The notes under the pieces are model-generated. The model was not told the DNA's origin, did no database searches, and saw nothing but the letters and a program-made list of their open reading frames with translations. DNA of 15,196 nt from Candidatus Albibeggiatoa sp. nov. BB20. GTDB lineage: Bacteria > Pseudomonadota > Gammaproteobacteria > Beggiatoales > Beggiatoaceae. Of this stretch, positions 8,009 to 15,196 are shown piece after piece (position 1 is the first letter of the stretch; each line of letters opens with the position of its first letter). Made by a program: the position numbers and the translations under genes. Where the stretch lies: positions 1 to 15,196 of the forward strand of contig JADGDW010000118.1 of NCBI GenBank assembly GCA_016744725.1, read 5' to 3'.

Positions 8009-8121
8009 TGATGTGGAATTAAAATAAGTTTTATAAAACAGACAATTATAAGCACTACTTCTGAAGAGTTGACATGCCTGTTTATAGAAATATCAACCAC
8101 TTATAAATTAATTCCACATCA
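8009..8121. repeat. 113-base imperfect hairpin bounded by 14-bp perfect inverted repeats
   Basis: TGATGTGGAATTAA at 8009-8022 is the exact reverse complement of 8108-8121. The arms continue inward with weaker pairing: ATAAGT with ACTTAT, and TATAAAACAG with CTGTTTATA (one bulged A). The unpaired centre is about 40 bases. Size, AT-richness and terminal inverted repeats are like a MITE or a remnant of one, but no clear target-site duplication is seen. It could also be a structured regulatory or recombination site. Only one copy is present in the window. Confidence 0.55.
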
Positions 8122-8174
8122 ACCATAATAAATAAAATCACATTCCCATCCATTTAATCCAAAGTAATGAATGC

Positions 8175-9119
8175 TTACTTCAAATATTGTTTATCTTTTT
8201 CATTAATTTTTAAACGCACTTGCTGTTGCCATTGCTTGAAGCCAAAACGTCGAGATATTAAGTCAGCTAACCATAAACTGAAAGAATAACGTTTAATTCT
8301 AAACAAAGTATTGCGAATTCGGTTATCCATTTGCATTTTGAATTTTAAGCTTGCACTGTCTGCCAAAACAGGGTAGTCACTGAGAGGATAACCACGCTCT
8401 TTTAACATCTCGGCAACGCGACATTCGGCCAATTGCAATTCTTTTTGTGGTAATTTGCGCCAACGTTCCAATATTTTTGGGTCGGGGACACTGTAAGTGG
8501 TTTTATCGGCATAACTAAACATTATTTTATCAAATGGCACATGAGCAAAGTCACAAACTTGTTTTAACACCGATTCTGAATCTTTAATCAAATCTTCATA
8601 ATGAATCGATAATTGATGTTCAGGCGGTAATTTCTGAGCCATTTGCTTCCAAATTAACTCTGCTTCAATCCATCGCTCTATGCCCATGTACATATTGCCT
8701 GCCCAACCCATTTGTATCGTTGAACGAGCCACATCGCGACCATCTCGAATTAAATGAATAAATTTTGCTTGAGGCCAGATTGTTAACAAATGTTGAAATT
8801 GATGGTGCACTGTTGCGCCAACGAGCGGCTTATCATCACGCGCTTGCTTTTGTTGTAAAAAACTATCGACCAATACGGGATAATCTAAATTAGGATCAAT
8901 TTCAAGTTGAGCTCCCAGAAATATACGGTGATAGGCCAGATAATCATAATAGTGTTGAATATCTGGATAATTACCTTGCGCATCAATTTGGTCTACTGCG
9001 AATTCAAATTCATACAAAAAAGCAATTTTAGGGTGATGGTCAAGCATTAAACGCAATAGAGTCGTCCCAGAGCGTTCTGCACCAACAAGGAATATAGGCT
9101 GATTGATTTGCATCGTCAT
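8175..9119 (-). CDS. PAPS-dependent sulfotransferase family protein
   Basis: Predicted to move a sulfuryl group from 3'-phosphoadenosine-5'-phosphosulfate to an unknown acceptor. With the chosen start it has 314 residues. The 5'-phosphosulfate loop GAERSGTTLLRLML is at residues 13-26. The 3'-phosphate motif is in FIHLIRDGRDVARS (120-133), with Arg125 and Ser133 the expected binding residues. This is the broad bacterial Sulfotransfer_3-like family, normally about 280-340 residues. The start is uncertain: ATG at 9119, ATG at 9113 or a GTG at 9134 all fit, and none has a strong ribosome site; 9119 is chosen because the family begins a few residues before the loop. The C-terminus is basic (KRYSFSLWLADLISRRFGFKQW), possibly a membrane-associating helix. 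It is divergent from a second, dissimilar sulfotransferase. Confidence 0.88.
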   Translation of the reverse strand: MTMQINQPIFLVGAERSGTTLLRLMLDHHPKIAFLYEFEFAVDQIDAQGNYPDIQHYYDYLAYHRIFLGAQLEIDPNLDYPVLVDSFLQQKQARDDKPLVGATVHHQFQHLLTIWPQAKFIHLIRDGRDVARSTIQMGWAGNMYMGIERWIEAELIWKQMAQKLPPEHQLSIHYEDLIKDSESVLKQVCDFAHVPFDKIMFSYADKTTYSVPDPKILERWRKLPQKELQLAECRVAEMLKERGYPLSDYPVLADSASLKFKMQMDNRIRNTLFRIKRYSFSLWLADLISRRFGFKQWQQQVRLKINEKDKQYLK

Positions 9120-9149
9120 ATCTAAAAATATCACTGATTAGTTAATTAG

Positions 9150-9177
9150 GGTATAATAAGAATTGCCTAACTGTCAA
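9150..9177 (-). promoter_or_regulatory. Candidate sigma-70 promoter for the leftward sulfotransferase
   Basis: On the minus strand a perfect -35 TTGACA (9177-9172) is followed after 16 bases by TATACC (9155-9150), four of six matches. Transcription would begin about 20-25 bases before the chosen ATG. The same core reads TATAAT on the plus strand (9152-9157), so the rightward promoter may overlap it, though no good plus-strand -35 box is seen. Confidence 0.45.
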
Positions 9178-9227
9178 AGTATTAGGTTGATTAAAAAACT
9201 TCTCATATTTTAAAACAATGAAAGCTC

Positions 9228-10055
9228 ATGGCTAAAACATTTGTTGTGTTAGGGAATGCCCGTAGCGGTACAACCTTAGCCACAGGTATTCTAAAAGCAT
9301 TAGGCGTTGCAATGGATGCGGATTATGGAAAGCCAGGAATCCATGCGCCCAAAGGCTTTTATGAAAGTTTAGATGCTCACATAATTAATACTAAAATCTT
9401 CCATCTTGCTGCCCGAGAAGCAGTGATTGAAGGCATTGATGCCCATTGGTCGCCTCCAGAACATCATGACATTTTAGCTCAAAAGCCTTTTATTGAACAA
9501 GATATTATTGATTTTGTTCAAAATTTTTCTTCAGAATATGAGCTGTGGGGTTTTAAAAATCCCAAAACCAGTTTAACCATTGATTTATTTTTACCATATT
9601 TAAAAAATCCACATTTTATTATCACACAACGCAATCCATTGACCAATGCTATTGCTTGTCACAAAATTTTTCGATTACCATTTGATTATACATATAAAGT
9701 GGTAAATTATTATAATTACCGTATCGCTGAATTTTATATGCAGCATGATTATCCCACCATTTTTTTAAACTTTGAAGAAATTCGCGCTAATCCTATGCAA
9801 ATGGCTGAAAAATTAGCTGAATTTGTGGGGGTTGAGTTTGATGCTGAGAAACGTGAACGTATCGAAGAATTTATTGTGGGTGAGAGTAAAAAGCGAGAAT
9901 TATACTGGCAAGATGAAAATCGCGCCGCATCATCATTAAAAATTCCAGAAATTTCCTATCCCAGTCATCATTTGATTCGTCCGATGGCACCTGATATGAA
10001 TGTATACACAAAATTTAAAAGATGGGTTAAGCAATTCACAGTGCTTAATAAGTAA
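9228..10055 (+). CDS. Second sulfotransferase family protein
   Basis: A 275-residue predicted cytosolic sulfotransferase. The 5'-phosphosulfate-binding loop is VVLGNARSGTTLATGIL (residues 6-22), and HFIITQRNPLTNAIACHK (129-146) fits the 3'-phosphate-binding strand and helix, with Arg135. Apart from these motifs it differs clearly from the neighbouring divergent sulfotransferase, so the two are not a recent duplication. The family also contains proteins with no proven activity, and the acceptor is unknown. The ATG at 9228 has GAAAG about 4 bases upstream; a five-codon reading frame (ATG at 9218) overlaps it out of frame. The lipoprotein gene follows after 9 bases, so the two are likely co-transcribed. 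Confidence 0.85.
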   Translation: MAKTFVVLGNARSGTTLATGILKALGVAMDADYGKPGIHAPKGFYESLDAHIINTKIFHLAAREAVIEGIDAHWSPPEHHDILAQKPFIEQDIIDFVQNFSSEYELWGFKNPKTSLTIDLFLPYLKNPHFIITQRNPLTNAIACHKIFRLPFDYTYKVVNYYNYRIAEFYMQHDYPTIFLNFEEIRANPMQMAEKLAEFVGVEFDAEKRERIEEFIVGESKKRELYWQDENRAASSLKIPEISYPSHHLIRPMAPDMNVYTKFKRWVKQFTVLNK

Positions 10056-10064
10056 GGAGTCATT

Positions 10065-10790
10065 ATGTTCATTAGTCGTTTGAGTGTTTTATTGGTTTTG
10101 TTATGGGTTAGTGCTTGTACTTTAAATCCCTATGCAAACTCAGGCTCACAACCAGATAATGCAGATCATTTTAAGCAATCTATTATCATCAATGATGAAG
10201 GAAATGTGGTTACGTTTTCAACGGTGTATGGGTATCAAAAACGTCAAGGTTCAGTGGTATGGGATGATAATTTTTTCCGTGGTTTCATCGATAAACGTAC
10301 AGGTGAAAAAAGTTTTCAAATTTATAATGTAGTGTATTACAGTGGCAATGGGCGTGGTGATTGGCGGCATTATAAGCAAGCAAATTACACTGTGCCAAAC
10401 GGACAAAAAATGGCTAATACACAAACTTTAAGACAGCTTGAAGATTGTAGTGCGCTAAGTTTATACGGAAAATGTGTATATAGTGAACATGTTGTATTCA
10501 ATGTTAATGAACAGCTACTGAACACTATTGCTCAGAAAGATACTGATTCTGCACAATGGATGTATCATTTAGTGCCTCAGCGTGGTGAGCAGTATCCTGA
10601 TGGTTTATTTTCTATAGAAGCGGCTGGCTTATTAAGCAAAATGGCTGAATATCGAATAGAAACCCATACCAGTACTTTGTCTCTTCCTCGTAATAACCGT
10701 CATCCTGCCGTAGTTGCAGTTTCTATTGATGTGCCTCAGTCCCAATTACCACCACCGCGTGATATTCCTAGCGGATGGTCAGTATTTTAA
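10065..10790 (+). CDS. Unrecognised lipoprotein
   Basis: I do not recognise a family. The 241-residue product has a standard lipoprotein signal: two short N-terminal polar/basic residues, a hydrophobic core and the lipobox VSAC with Cys18 as the lipidation site, followed by LNPYANSGS. The residue after Cys is Thr, not Asp, so by the +2 rule the mature protein would be sorted to the outer membrane. The rest is polar and rich in Tyr, Gln and Asn, probably beta-rich, with Cys128 and Cys137 available for a disulfide. A proline-rich tail ends at SGWSVF. A strong ribosome site (AAGGAG at about 10053-10058) overlaps the stop codon of the upstream sulfotransferase, implying co-transcription and a possible role at the cell surface with the sulfated product. 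It faces the LodB-like gene with 41 bases between. Confidence 0.75.
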   Translation: MFISRLSVLLVLLWVSACTLNPYANSGSQPDNADHFKQSIIINDEGNVVTFSTVYGYQKRQGSVVWDDNFFRGFIDKRTGEKSFQIYNVVYYSGNGRGDWRHYKQANYTVPNGQKMANTQTLRQLEDCSALSLYGKCVYSEHVVFNVNEQLLNTIAQKDTDSAQWMYHLVPQRGEQYPDGLFSIEAAGLLSKMAEYRIETHTSTLSLPRNNRHPAVVAVSIDVPQSQLPPPRDIPSGWSVF

Positions 10791-10831
10791 ATATTGTGCA
10801 GACTATGTATGATTGTCCAATAAGAATGCAA

Positions 10832-11932
10832 TCAATGCCGACGCTGCCAAAAACTGGCACTTGCCCAACGAGTTTCACGCTGATAGTAATATTGGCGTTC
10901 AGTTAAATAATGTTGTAAAGCATTCTGTAAATTTTTTGCATAATCAGGAAGTGCTTGTTGATCTCCATCTAAAAAATTAATTAATACTTCAGCCCCCGAA
11001 ATTCCATCCGCCATTGCACAGTGGATACCCGATGAGGTGAGCGGATCAAGACCAATTGCCGCATCACCAACCGCTAGCCACCCAGCACCCGCAACCTGAT
11101 TTAAGTAACCAGAATGTGCAGGATAAGCCATGACAGATGTTGCTATTTGATAAGGGGTTTTGAGTTGTTTCTTAACTTCTTGTGTTTGATTAAGTAGCTC
11201 TAAATATTTATCGATATTGGTTAAATCTGACTCTCGTACAATATCGGCATCAGTCATTAAGGTAATCACAATCTGTCCATTTGGAATCACTGCGGCATAC
11301 CACCAACCTTGTTCACAAGCTTCAACCAATGACATGGAATGTAAACTCTCATCATCGCTAGGTTTTGCCACGATAGCCAAAGCGGTTAATTCGTCTAAAC
11401 GTTTACGTTGTGCACCTATTTTTTTTGCTAGCACCGAAGCACGCCCGCTGGCATCAATTAAAGTTCGAGCTTCTAGTAAATATTGCTTTTCTTCAAATTG
11501 AATTTTTAGACCCCATGTCTTACTTGGTAACAAGCCTAAGTCTTTTAATTGTGCGGGACGCAGTATTGTGACACCTTGTTGTTGTGCTTCTTGACGTAAC
11601 CAATTATCAAATGCAGCGCGGTCTAAATGCCAGCCGTGTCCTACGCCTTTAAATAAAAAATCTTGTTCTTCGACATTGGGACTACCCCATACCGCACGAT
11701 TGCCATGACAAGGCAGATGCCCCAATTTTTCTAATTCAGGCTCTAAATTCAAACGGGGCAAAATGGCACGTAAACTGGGTGTACCTGATTCACCAATTTT
11801 ATATTCTTGCTGTTTGGGTTGAGCATCAAGCATAACCACTTGTTTTCCTGCTTGTGCTAGTCTCATGGCTGCCGCACAACCTGCAGGCCCTGCTCCAATA
11901 ATTAAACTATCAACACAGTGCGGATTATTCAT
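10832..11932 (-). CDS. LodB-like FAD-dependent maturase of the CTQ oxidase
   Basis: LodB/GoxB flavoproteins are required to build the cysteine tryptophylquinone cofactor in their partner LodA/GoxA, probably by oxygenating the precursor Trp. This 366-residue protein shows the flavin monooxygenase/halogenase-like layout: GAGPAG at 13-18, GESGTP at 47-52, DASGR at 160-164, GWWYAAVIP at 209-217 and GDAAIGLDPLTSSGIHCA at 289-306. The C-terminal RxTRWASASFWQRR stretch is typical of the LodB group. The frame is open to a TTG at 11938, but the ATG at 11932 is preferred; its ribosome site is weak (GAG about 9 bases upstream). It directly follows the LodA-like gene (74-base gap with a hairpin). A flavin halogenase was considered, but the halogenase active-site pattern is not complete and the neighbour is a LodA homologue. 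Confidence 0.87.
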   Translation of the reverse strand: MNNPHCVDSLIIGAGPAGCAAAMRLAQAGKQVVMLDAQPKQQEYKIGESGTPSLRAILPRLNLEPELEKLGHLPCHGNRAVWGSPNVEEQDFLFKGVGHGWHLDRAAFDNWLRQEAQQQGVTILRPAQLKDLGLLPSKTWGLKIQFEEKQYLLEARTLIDASGRASVLAKKIGAQRKRLDELTALAIVAKPSDDESLHSMSLVEACEQGWWYAAVIPNGQIVITLMTDADIVRESDLTNIDKYLELLNQTQEVKKQLKTPYQIATSVMAYPAHSGYLNQVAGAGWLAVGDAAIGLDPLTSSGIHCAMADGISGAEVLINFLDGDQQALPDYAKNLQNALQHYLTERQYYYQRETRWASASFWQRRH

Positions 11933-11945
11933 AATCAATGTCTCA

Positions 11946-11983
11946 AAGCTTACTCAACATGAGTAAGTATATCGAGTAAGCTT
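11946..11983. repeat. Intercistronic alternative hairpins between lodA-like and lodB-like genes
   Basis: AAGCTTACTC (11946-11955) is perfectly complementary to GAGTAAGCTT (11974-11983). A second GAGTAAG copy at 11961-11967 can pair with the same left arm (CTTACTC, loop AACAT), so two mutually exclusive hairpins are possible. The structure lies just before the weak ribosome site of the lodB-like gene and may set its expression relative to the oxidase. No T-tract follows. Confidence 0.5.
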
Positions 11984-12006
11984 AAGGAAATATTACTGTT
12001 TAATCA

Positions 12007-13827
12007 TTATTGATGACAGGGACCAGAACACATAGGGTCTTCGTCACTGATTAAGCGCGGTTTGATCCGAGCTACTTCTAAGAACAAGGGTTGTTCCTCT
12101 GATTCAGACATATTGTAAATAAAGCCTAAATCTTTCCACTCGTTGACCATGCCTAAATTTTCTGAAAAAATCAGATAATCATTTGCTGTCATATCAAAAT
12201 CAGTACCAACCCAAGGTACTTGTTTAATATCACCATCACAGAGCAAATCACGTACAGGTTTCTCTACATCGATAGTGCTAACATCTTCAGCAGCATAAAC
12301 ATATAAAGGACGTTGCGGTGGCCACCACCATATAGTCCGACCATCAATAGGTTGGCTAGAGCATAAATTAAAGTCGGCTTGCCAAGGTTGCGCCATAAAT
12401 TTGGTGACATCACCCGGTTCAAGACCATCTTCCAATGGCTTCCAATCTAAGCTTAATGGGTAAGTCACATCTTGTTTGACTCGAATACGGAATGCTGATT
12501 GATAAATTTCTGCAAGACGAGAAACCCAAGTCATTTCAATACCGGGAGAAAATGCCCCACCAACACAATTTTCTAATACAGCTTGGCTTAAGACATCACC
12601 ACTTCCTTGAGTGGGTGCATTCCCATTACCAGAAGTAAATTCACCTGTTGCCCATTGGCTTAGCATAAAGTATTGGGTATCTGTTAGACGTAAATATCTT
12701 GAAATTTGACTATCTGAATCAATCGAGGCATCACCTGCTAAATAAGGCATCATGGTTCGTCCATTACTGCTATTGACCAACACATTTTCAGTAGCAGGCG
12801 CACGAAGGTAATCAAAAATACGTTGACGTAAACCATTGAAAGCCACGCCTGCTTGAGCCAATTGCTCATAGTTTAATTTGTGAGGCTTAGGTGGAATTGC
12901 AACGACCCATGGGTAACCTTCTCCACGCTTGAGTATAGGTAAAATGTGGGTTTCAAAGTGTGGTTGAAAGCTTTCTTGCCATACACCGTCTTGATAAAGA
13001 TCAGGTGCAAAGCCCATTTTCTGTACCATCGTGTCAAAAATAGTGTCATATAAGCTAACTAAATTTTGAATTTGGGGCGCATAAGATGGTGGTGCAACTA
13101 ATACCCAAGCAGCCTCTACCTCTATTGGATCACCTCCACTAGTTAAGGTAATAGTTGCAGTAACAGGACCATCTGAAGTGTCATCAAACCAGCCATCATT
13201 ATTTGCAAAGCTTGGCAATTCTTGTGTATCTGCTGTTGTACCTGAATTTCCTAAGCCACCTAAGACTAATAAGCGTCCTTCATCATCAGTCACCAATCTA
13301 CCTAACGTATCAATTGTAAAAGGTTGTATATCTGTGGGTGGAAAATTACTTGCTCCAACAGGTGAAGATTCTCTATCAAATTCACTGCTAGCATTTGCCC
13401 CTGTGACTGTTCTTGAACCTGGATCAATAATAAGCAATTCACGATCAGCTTGTGTTGTCACATTAGCATCACGCAAAGCATGATTAGGTGCATAGTTTGG
13501 GTTATTGCTTGGGTTGGTTTTAAATTCATACCAAGAGGACTTTTTATTTGCTAAATGCACTGTCCATTCGATAGAAGAAATATCTCCATCAGCCAAACTA
13601 ATCGGGGTTTGAGTGCCGTCATCTTGACAAGCATAAATTTGAAACCGTGCCGCTTGACGTTTCATTTTCCCCTCGTCATCGCGGAAATCGGTATGCTCAA
13701 AGTCAGCACCTGATGTATTGATGGGCAGTCCTTTTGCAGCTTCTGGGGCAATATAGTACTCATTACTATTACCCAAACGTGCAATACCAACTGCAGGAAA
13801 AATCTTATAAATTGTTGTGTCAGCCAT
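12007..13827 (-). CDS. LodA-like quinoprotein oxidase (CTQ cofactor)
   Basis: LodA-family enzymes oxidise amino acids (LodA the epsilon-amine of lysine, GoxA glycine), releasing ammonia and H2O2 through a cysteine tryptophylquinone cofactor. This 606-residue protein begins with the family N-terminus IYKIFPAVGIARLGNS (6-21), then EYYIAPE, ARFQIYAC (60-67) and WTVHLANKKSSWYEF (88-102). The likely cofactor residues are Cys421 in ENCVGGAFSPGIEMTW and a Trp in the W500-W501-W502 run of TIWWWPPQRP. No signal peptide is seen, as in LodA. A CxxxC pair (Cys600, Cys604) ends the chain. The frame extends to a TTG at 13839, but the ATG at 13827 with GGTGAG five bases upstream is preferred. It lies 30 bases after the ferritin-like gene and before the LodB-like gene, so one operon is likely. 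The substrate cannot be told from sequence. Confidence 0.92.
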   Translation of the reverse strand: MADTTIYKIFPAVGIARLGNSNEYYIAPEAAKGLPINTSGADFEHTDFRDDEGKMKRQAARFQIYACQDDGTQTPISLADGDISSIEWTVHLANKKSSWYEFKTNPSNNPNYAPNHALRDANVTTQADRELLIIDPGSRTVTGANASSEFDRESSPVGASNFPPTDIQPFTIDTLGRLVTDDEGRLLVLGGLGNSGTTADTQELPSFANNDGWFDDTSDGPVTATITLTSGGDPIEVEAAWVLVAPPSYAPQIQNLVSLYDTIFDTMVQKMGFAPDLYQDGVWQESFQPHFETHILPILKRGEGYPWVVAIPPKPHKLNYEQLAQAGVAFNGLRQRIFDYLRAPATENVLVNSSNGRTMMPYLAGDASIDSDSQISRYLRLTDTQYFMLSQWATGEFTSGNGNAPTQGSGDVLSQAVLENCVGGAFSPGIEMTWVSRLAEIYQSAFRIRVKQDVTYPLSLDWKPLEDGLEPGDVTKFMAQPWQADFNLCSSQPIDGRTIWWWPPQRPLYVYAAEDVSTIDVEKPVRDLLCDGDIKQVPWVGTDFDMTANDYLIFSENLGMVNEWKDLGFIYNMSESEEQPLFLEVARIKPRLISDEDPMCSGPCHQ

Positions 13828-13857
13828 GATACTCACCAAAATATTCTAAGTAAAAAA

Positions 13858-15147
13858 TTAAAGTGTGATGTGTCGTTTTGTAAATAATGCTTGGACTTGT
13901 TGTCCTGCACCTTTGACACTTTCTAATGTCTCGACCAGTTTCAGAAATAGTGCAGCTTTACTTGCATTTGGTGCTTTTTTCACATTTTTCTGGCATTTCT
14001 CAATTAAGCATGGGAGATTGTTGTCCATGGCTGTTTTTAACAAAGCATTATCAAGATAAAGCCAAGTAGGTGCTCCATTTGGCCCTACATTAGAATCACC
14101 ATCTGACCAAAGAGGGATTTGCATCATCGCTTTAGCAAGATCAGGTAATACCTTGTGCATAATGGGTATCGCAGCTTGAAAGTAAATATTTTGGGCTGTT
14201 TGTCCTTGCTTGAATGAATTTTCAAGTACATGCAATAAAATGGTGTAGAAAATATTAAAGATTTGATTCAAATCAGCGAGGATAGGATTTTGCTGGTCGT
14301 AAAAATCTGCTTGACTGGGTGCAGAAATAATAGGGTGAGTATCAGGTAACAGAGATTCACCATCAGCAATTTTTTTAAACTTAAAGTAATGCGAACGCTC
14401 TAACGGTAAGCCAATCACAGGGCCATATTCTCCATCAATACGATCAACATAACCATTGTATAAACCCCAAGGTTCTTGAGCTACCAGTGTTTTACCAGGT
14501 TCTACTGCACCTTCACCTTGTTGCATGATTTGTTCGATAGCACAGCCTGCGCTATTTAAGTTAGTTACATTAACGATACGCCCAGCACCATTGCCAATAT
14601 TTAAATTTAGATATTGTGTGTAACCCGGTGTATTACCATAGATATCACTTCCTAACTCTACGAAACCATTATAAATCGCCTTGTAAAATTGCCCAATAGT
14701 TTGGAAATTTTCACCTTGGGCTGGCGCACTGTATGGAGCAGGCTTTTCAATCTTCATAAAAACATTTTTGTAAACGCTCTTGGTCGCACGGCTTGGATTG
14801 ATATAAGGCGTGTTACTTTCATCAGCATTCGGAATAAAGGTTGGATACACAGGCGCATCTACGCCAGTCAGTTTAGGTATGCCACCGATAGAAATCAGCA
14901 TATTTGCCGCTTGATAGACATGAAACATCTCTTCTAAAGCTACACTTTGAGTAAGCTGGTAAGCGGATGAGCTTGCATCCTTCATTGAGTACATGGCGGT
15001 AAGGTAAGGGGGAATGGTCGCAAATTCTAATGTCACTGCATTTTGTAAGTATTCGCGTAACTCCTCAATAGTAGCAATCGGTTGATATATTTTTTGGGTA
15101 AAAAAGCGTTCAAGCTTACTACGTTGAGATGTTTCTCGTATAGACAT
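13858..15147 (-). CDS. VioB/RebD-type ferritin-like diiron protein
   Basis: The 429-residue protein matches the ferritin-like domain known from the iminophenyl-pyruvate dimer synthase group (VioB, RebD), but is a short stand-alone form. The N-terminal block LQNAVTLEFATIPPYLTAMYS (34-54) and ALEEMFHVYQAANMLISIGG (70-89) are characteristic. The candidate iron ligands form the complete E...ExxH...E...ExxH set: Glu41, Glu73/His76, Glu205 and Glu250/His253 (in LERSHYFKF). The C-terminal part is helical and lacks a recognisable domain. The ATG at 15147 has a near-ideal ribosome site (AGGAGGA, about 7 bases upstream). It is the first gene of the operon with the LodA- and LodB-like genes. An oxygen-dependent role acting on the product or substrate of the oxidase is inference; a haem or single-iron site is possible. 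Confidence 0.85.
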   Translation of the reverse strand: MSIRETSQRSKLERFFTQKIYQPIATIEELREYLQNAVTLEFATIPPYLTAMYSMKDASSSAYQLTQSVALEEMFHVYQAANMLISIGGIPKLTGVDAPVYPTFIPNADESNTPYINPSRATKSVYKNVFMKIEKPAPYSAPAQGENFQTIGQFYKAIYNGFVELGSDIYGNTPGYTQYLNLNIGNGAGRIVNVTNLNSAGCAIEQIMQQGEGAVEPGKTLVAQEPWGLYNGYVDRIDGEYGPVIGLPLERSHYFKFKKIADGESLLPDTHPIISAPSQADFYDQQNPILADLNQIFNIFYTILLHVLENSFKQGQTAQNIYFQAAIPIMHKVLPDLAKAMMQIPLWSDGDSNVGPNGAPTWLYLDNALLKTAMDNNLPCLIEKCQKNVKKAPNASKAALFLKLVETLESVKGAGQQVQALFTKRHITL

Positions 15148-15179
15148 GCTTATCTCCTCCTGTTGTTATGTTTGATAGT

Positions 15180-15195
15180 ATTAATCAATATTAAT
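15180..15195. promoter_or_regulatory. Palindromic ATTAAT pair upstream of the ferritin-like operon
   Basis: ATTAAT-CAAT-ATTAAT (each half itself a palindrome) lies 32 bases before the ferritin-like ATG, at the window edge. It could be an operator or part of the promoter; the rest of the promoter is outside the window. AT-rich chance occurrence is possible. Confidence 0.25.
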
Positions 15196-15196
15196 T

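Larger units (their letters stand above)
7621..8174. other. 554-base non-coding AT-rich spacer
   Basis: No convincing gene is seen in either strand. It holds the candidate promoter for the TPR-CHAT gene near its left end, a short 6-bp inverted repeat CCGATA/TATCGG at 7854-7859/7870-7875, and a large imperfect hairpin at 8009-8121 listed separately. No clear intrinsic terminator for the sulfotransferase gene that ends at 8175 is visible. Confidence 0.7.

Noticed and set aside
9218..9235. Five-codon leader peptide (MKAHG) overlapping the second sulfotransferase start
   Set aside because: It is too short to support as a gene and has no ribosome site; it could arise by chance.
10832..11932. Flavin-dependent halogenase
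   Set aside because: It has the shared FAD fold, but the neighbour is a LodA homologue and the C-terminal signature fits LodB.
1..15196. CRISPR array, tRNA, rRNA, insertion-sequence transposase
   Set aside because: I scanned by eye and saw no regularly spaced direct repeats, tRNA-like cloverleaf with an anticodon, rRNA block or transposase motif.

Overview
The window is AT-rich (by eye close to 60% AT) and gene-dense. The clearest taxonomic clues are a Mo-nitrogenase assembly cluster (nifU, nifS, nifN) with an enhancer-type sigma-54/NifA control region, a long exported TPR-CHAT protein, and a set of sulfotransferase and quinocofactor amine-oxidase genes. Together they suggest a nitrogen-fixing gammaproteobacterium, possibly a filamentous sulfur oxidiser of the Beggiatoa/Thiothrix type. 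That placement is inference from gene content; no rRNA or tRNA is present to confirm it.

Left region (1-3490, minus strand). nifU and nifS overlap by 4 bases (ATGA) and are followed after 158 bases by nifN, which runs off the left edge. Upstream of nifU lies a -24/-12 sigma-54 promoter with two TGT-N10-ACA NifA sites 44 bases apart. The nifS-nifN gap carries a compact cluster of nested hairpins (901-993) that looks like a multi-copy palindromic repeat. NifU and NifS supply Fe-S clusters for nitrogenase; NifN is half of the NifEN scaffold on which the iron-molybdenum cofactor matures.

Middle region (3439-7760, minus strand). An exported protein with seven 42-residue TPRs and a C-terminal CHAT protease domain (His745/Cys788) is followed after 51 bases by a CPA2-type cation:proton antiporter with an Asp-Asp ion site and an unusual acidic loop. 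A hairpin ends the pair. The 554-base gap upstream (7621-8174) contains no gene but holds a 14-bp perfect inverted repeat bounding a 113-base imperfect hairpin.

Region 8175-10790. Two different PAPS-type sulfotransferases are transcribed divergently from a 108-base spacer. The rightward one is tightly coupled to an unrecognised lipoprotein.

Right region (10832-15147, minus strand). A three-gene operon encodes a VioB-type ferritin-like protein with a complete E/ExxH/E/ExxH diiron pattern, a LodA-family oxidase carrying the Cys and Trp region that form cysteine tryptophylquinone (CTQ), and its LodB-family flavoprotein maturase. LodA/LodB pairs are known; the added ferritin-like diiron protein as first gene is the most interesting unexplained part of this window and may mark a three-component amine/amino-acid oxidase system.
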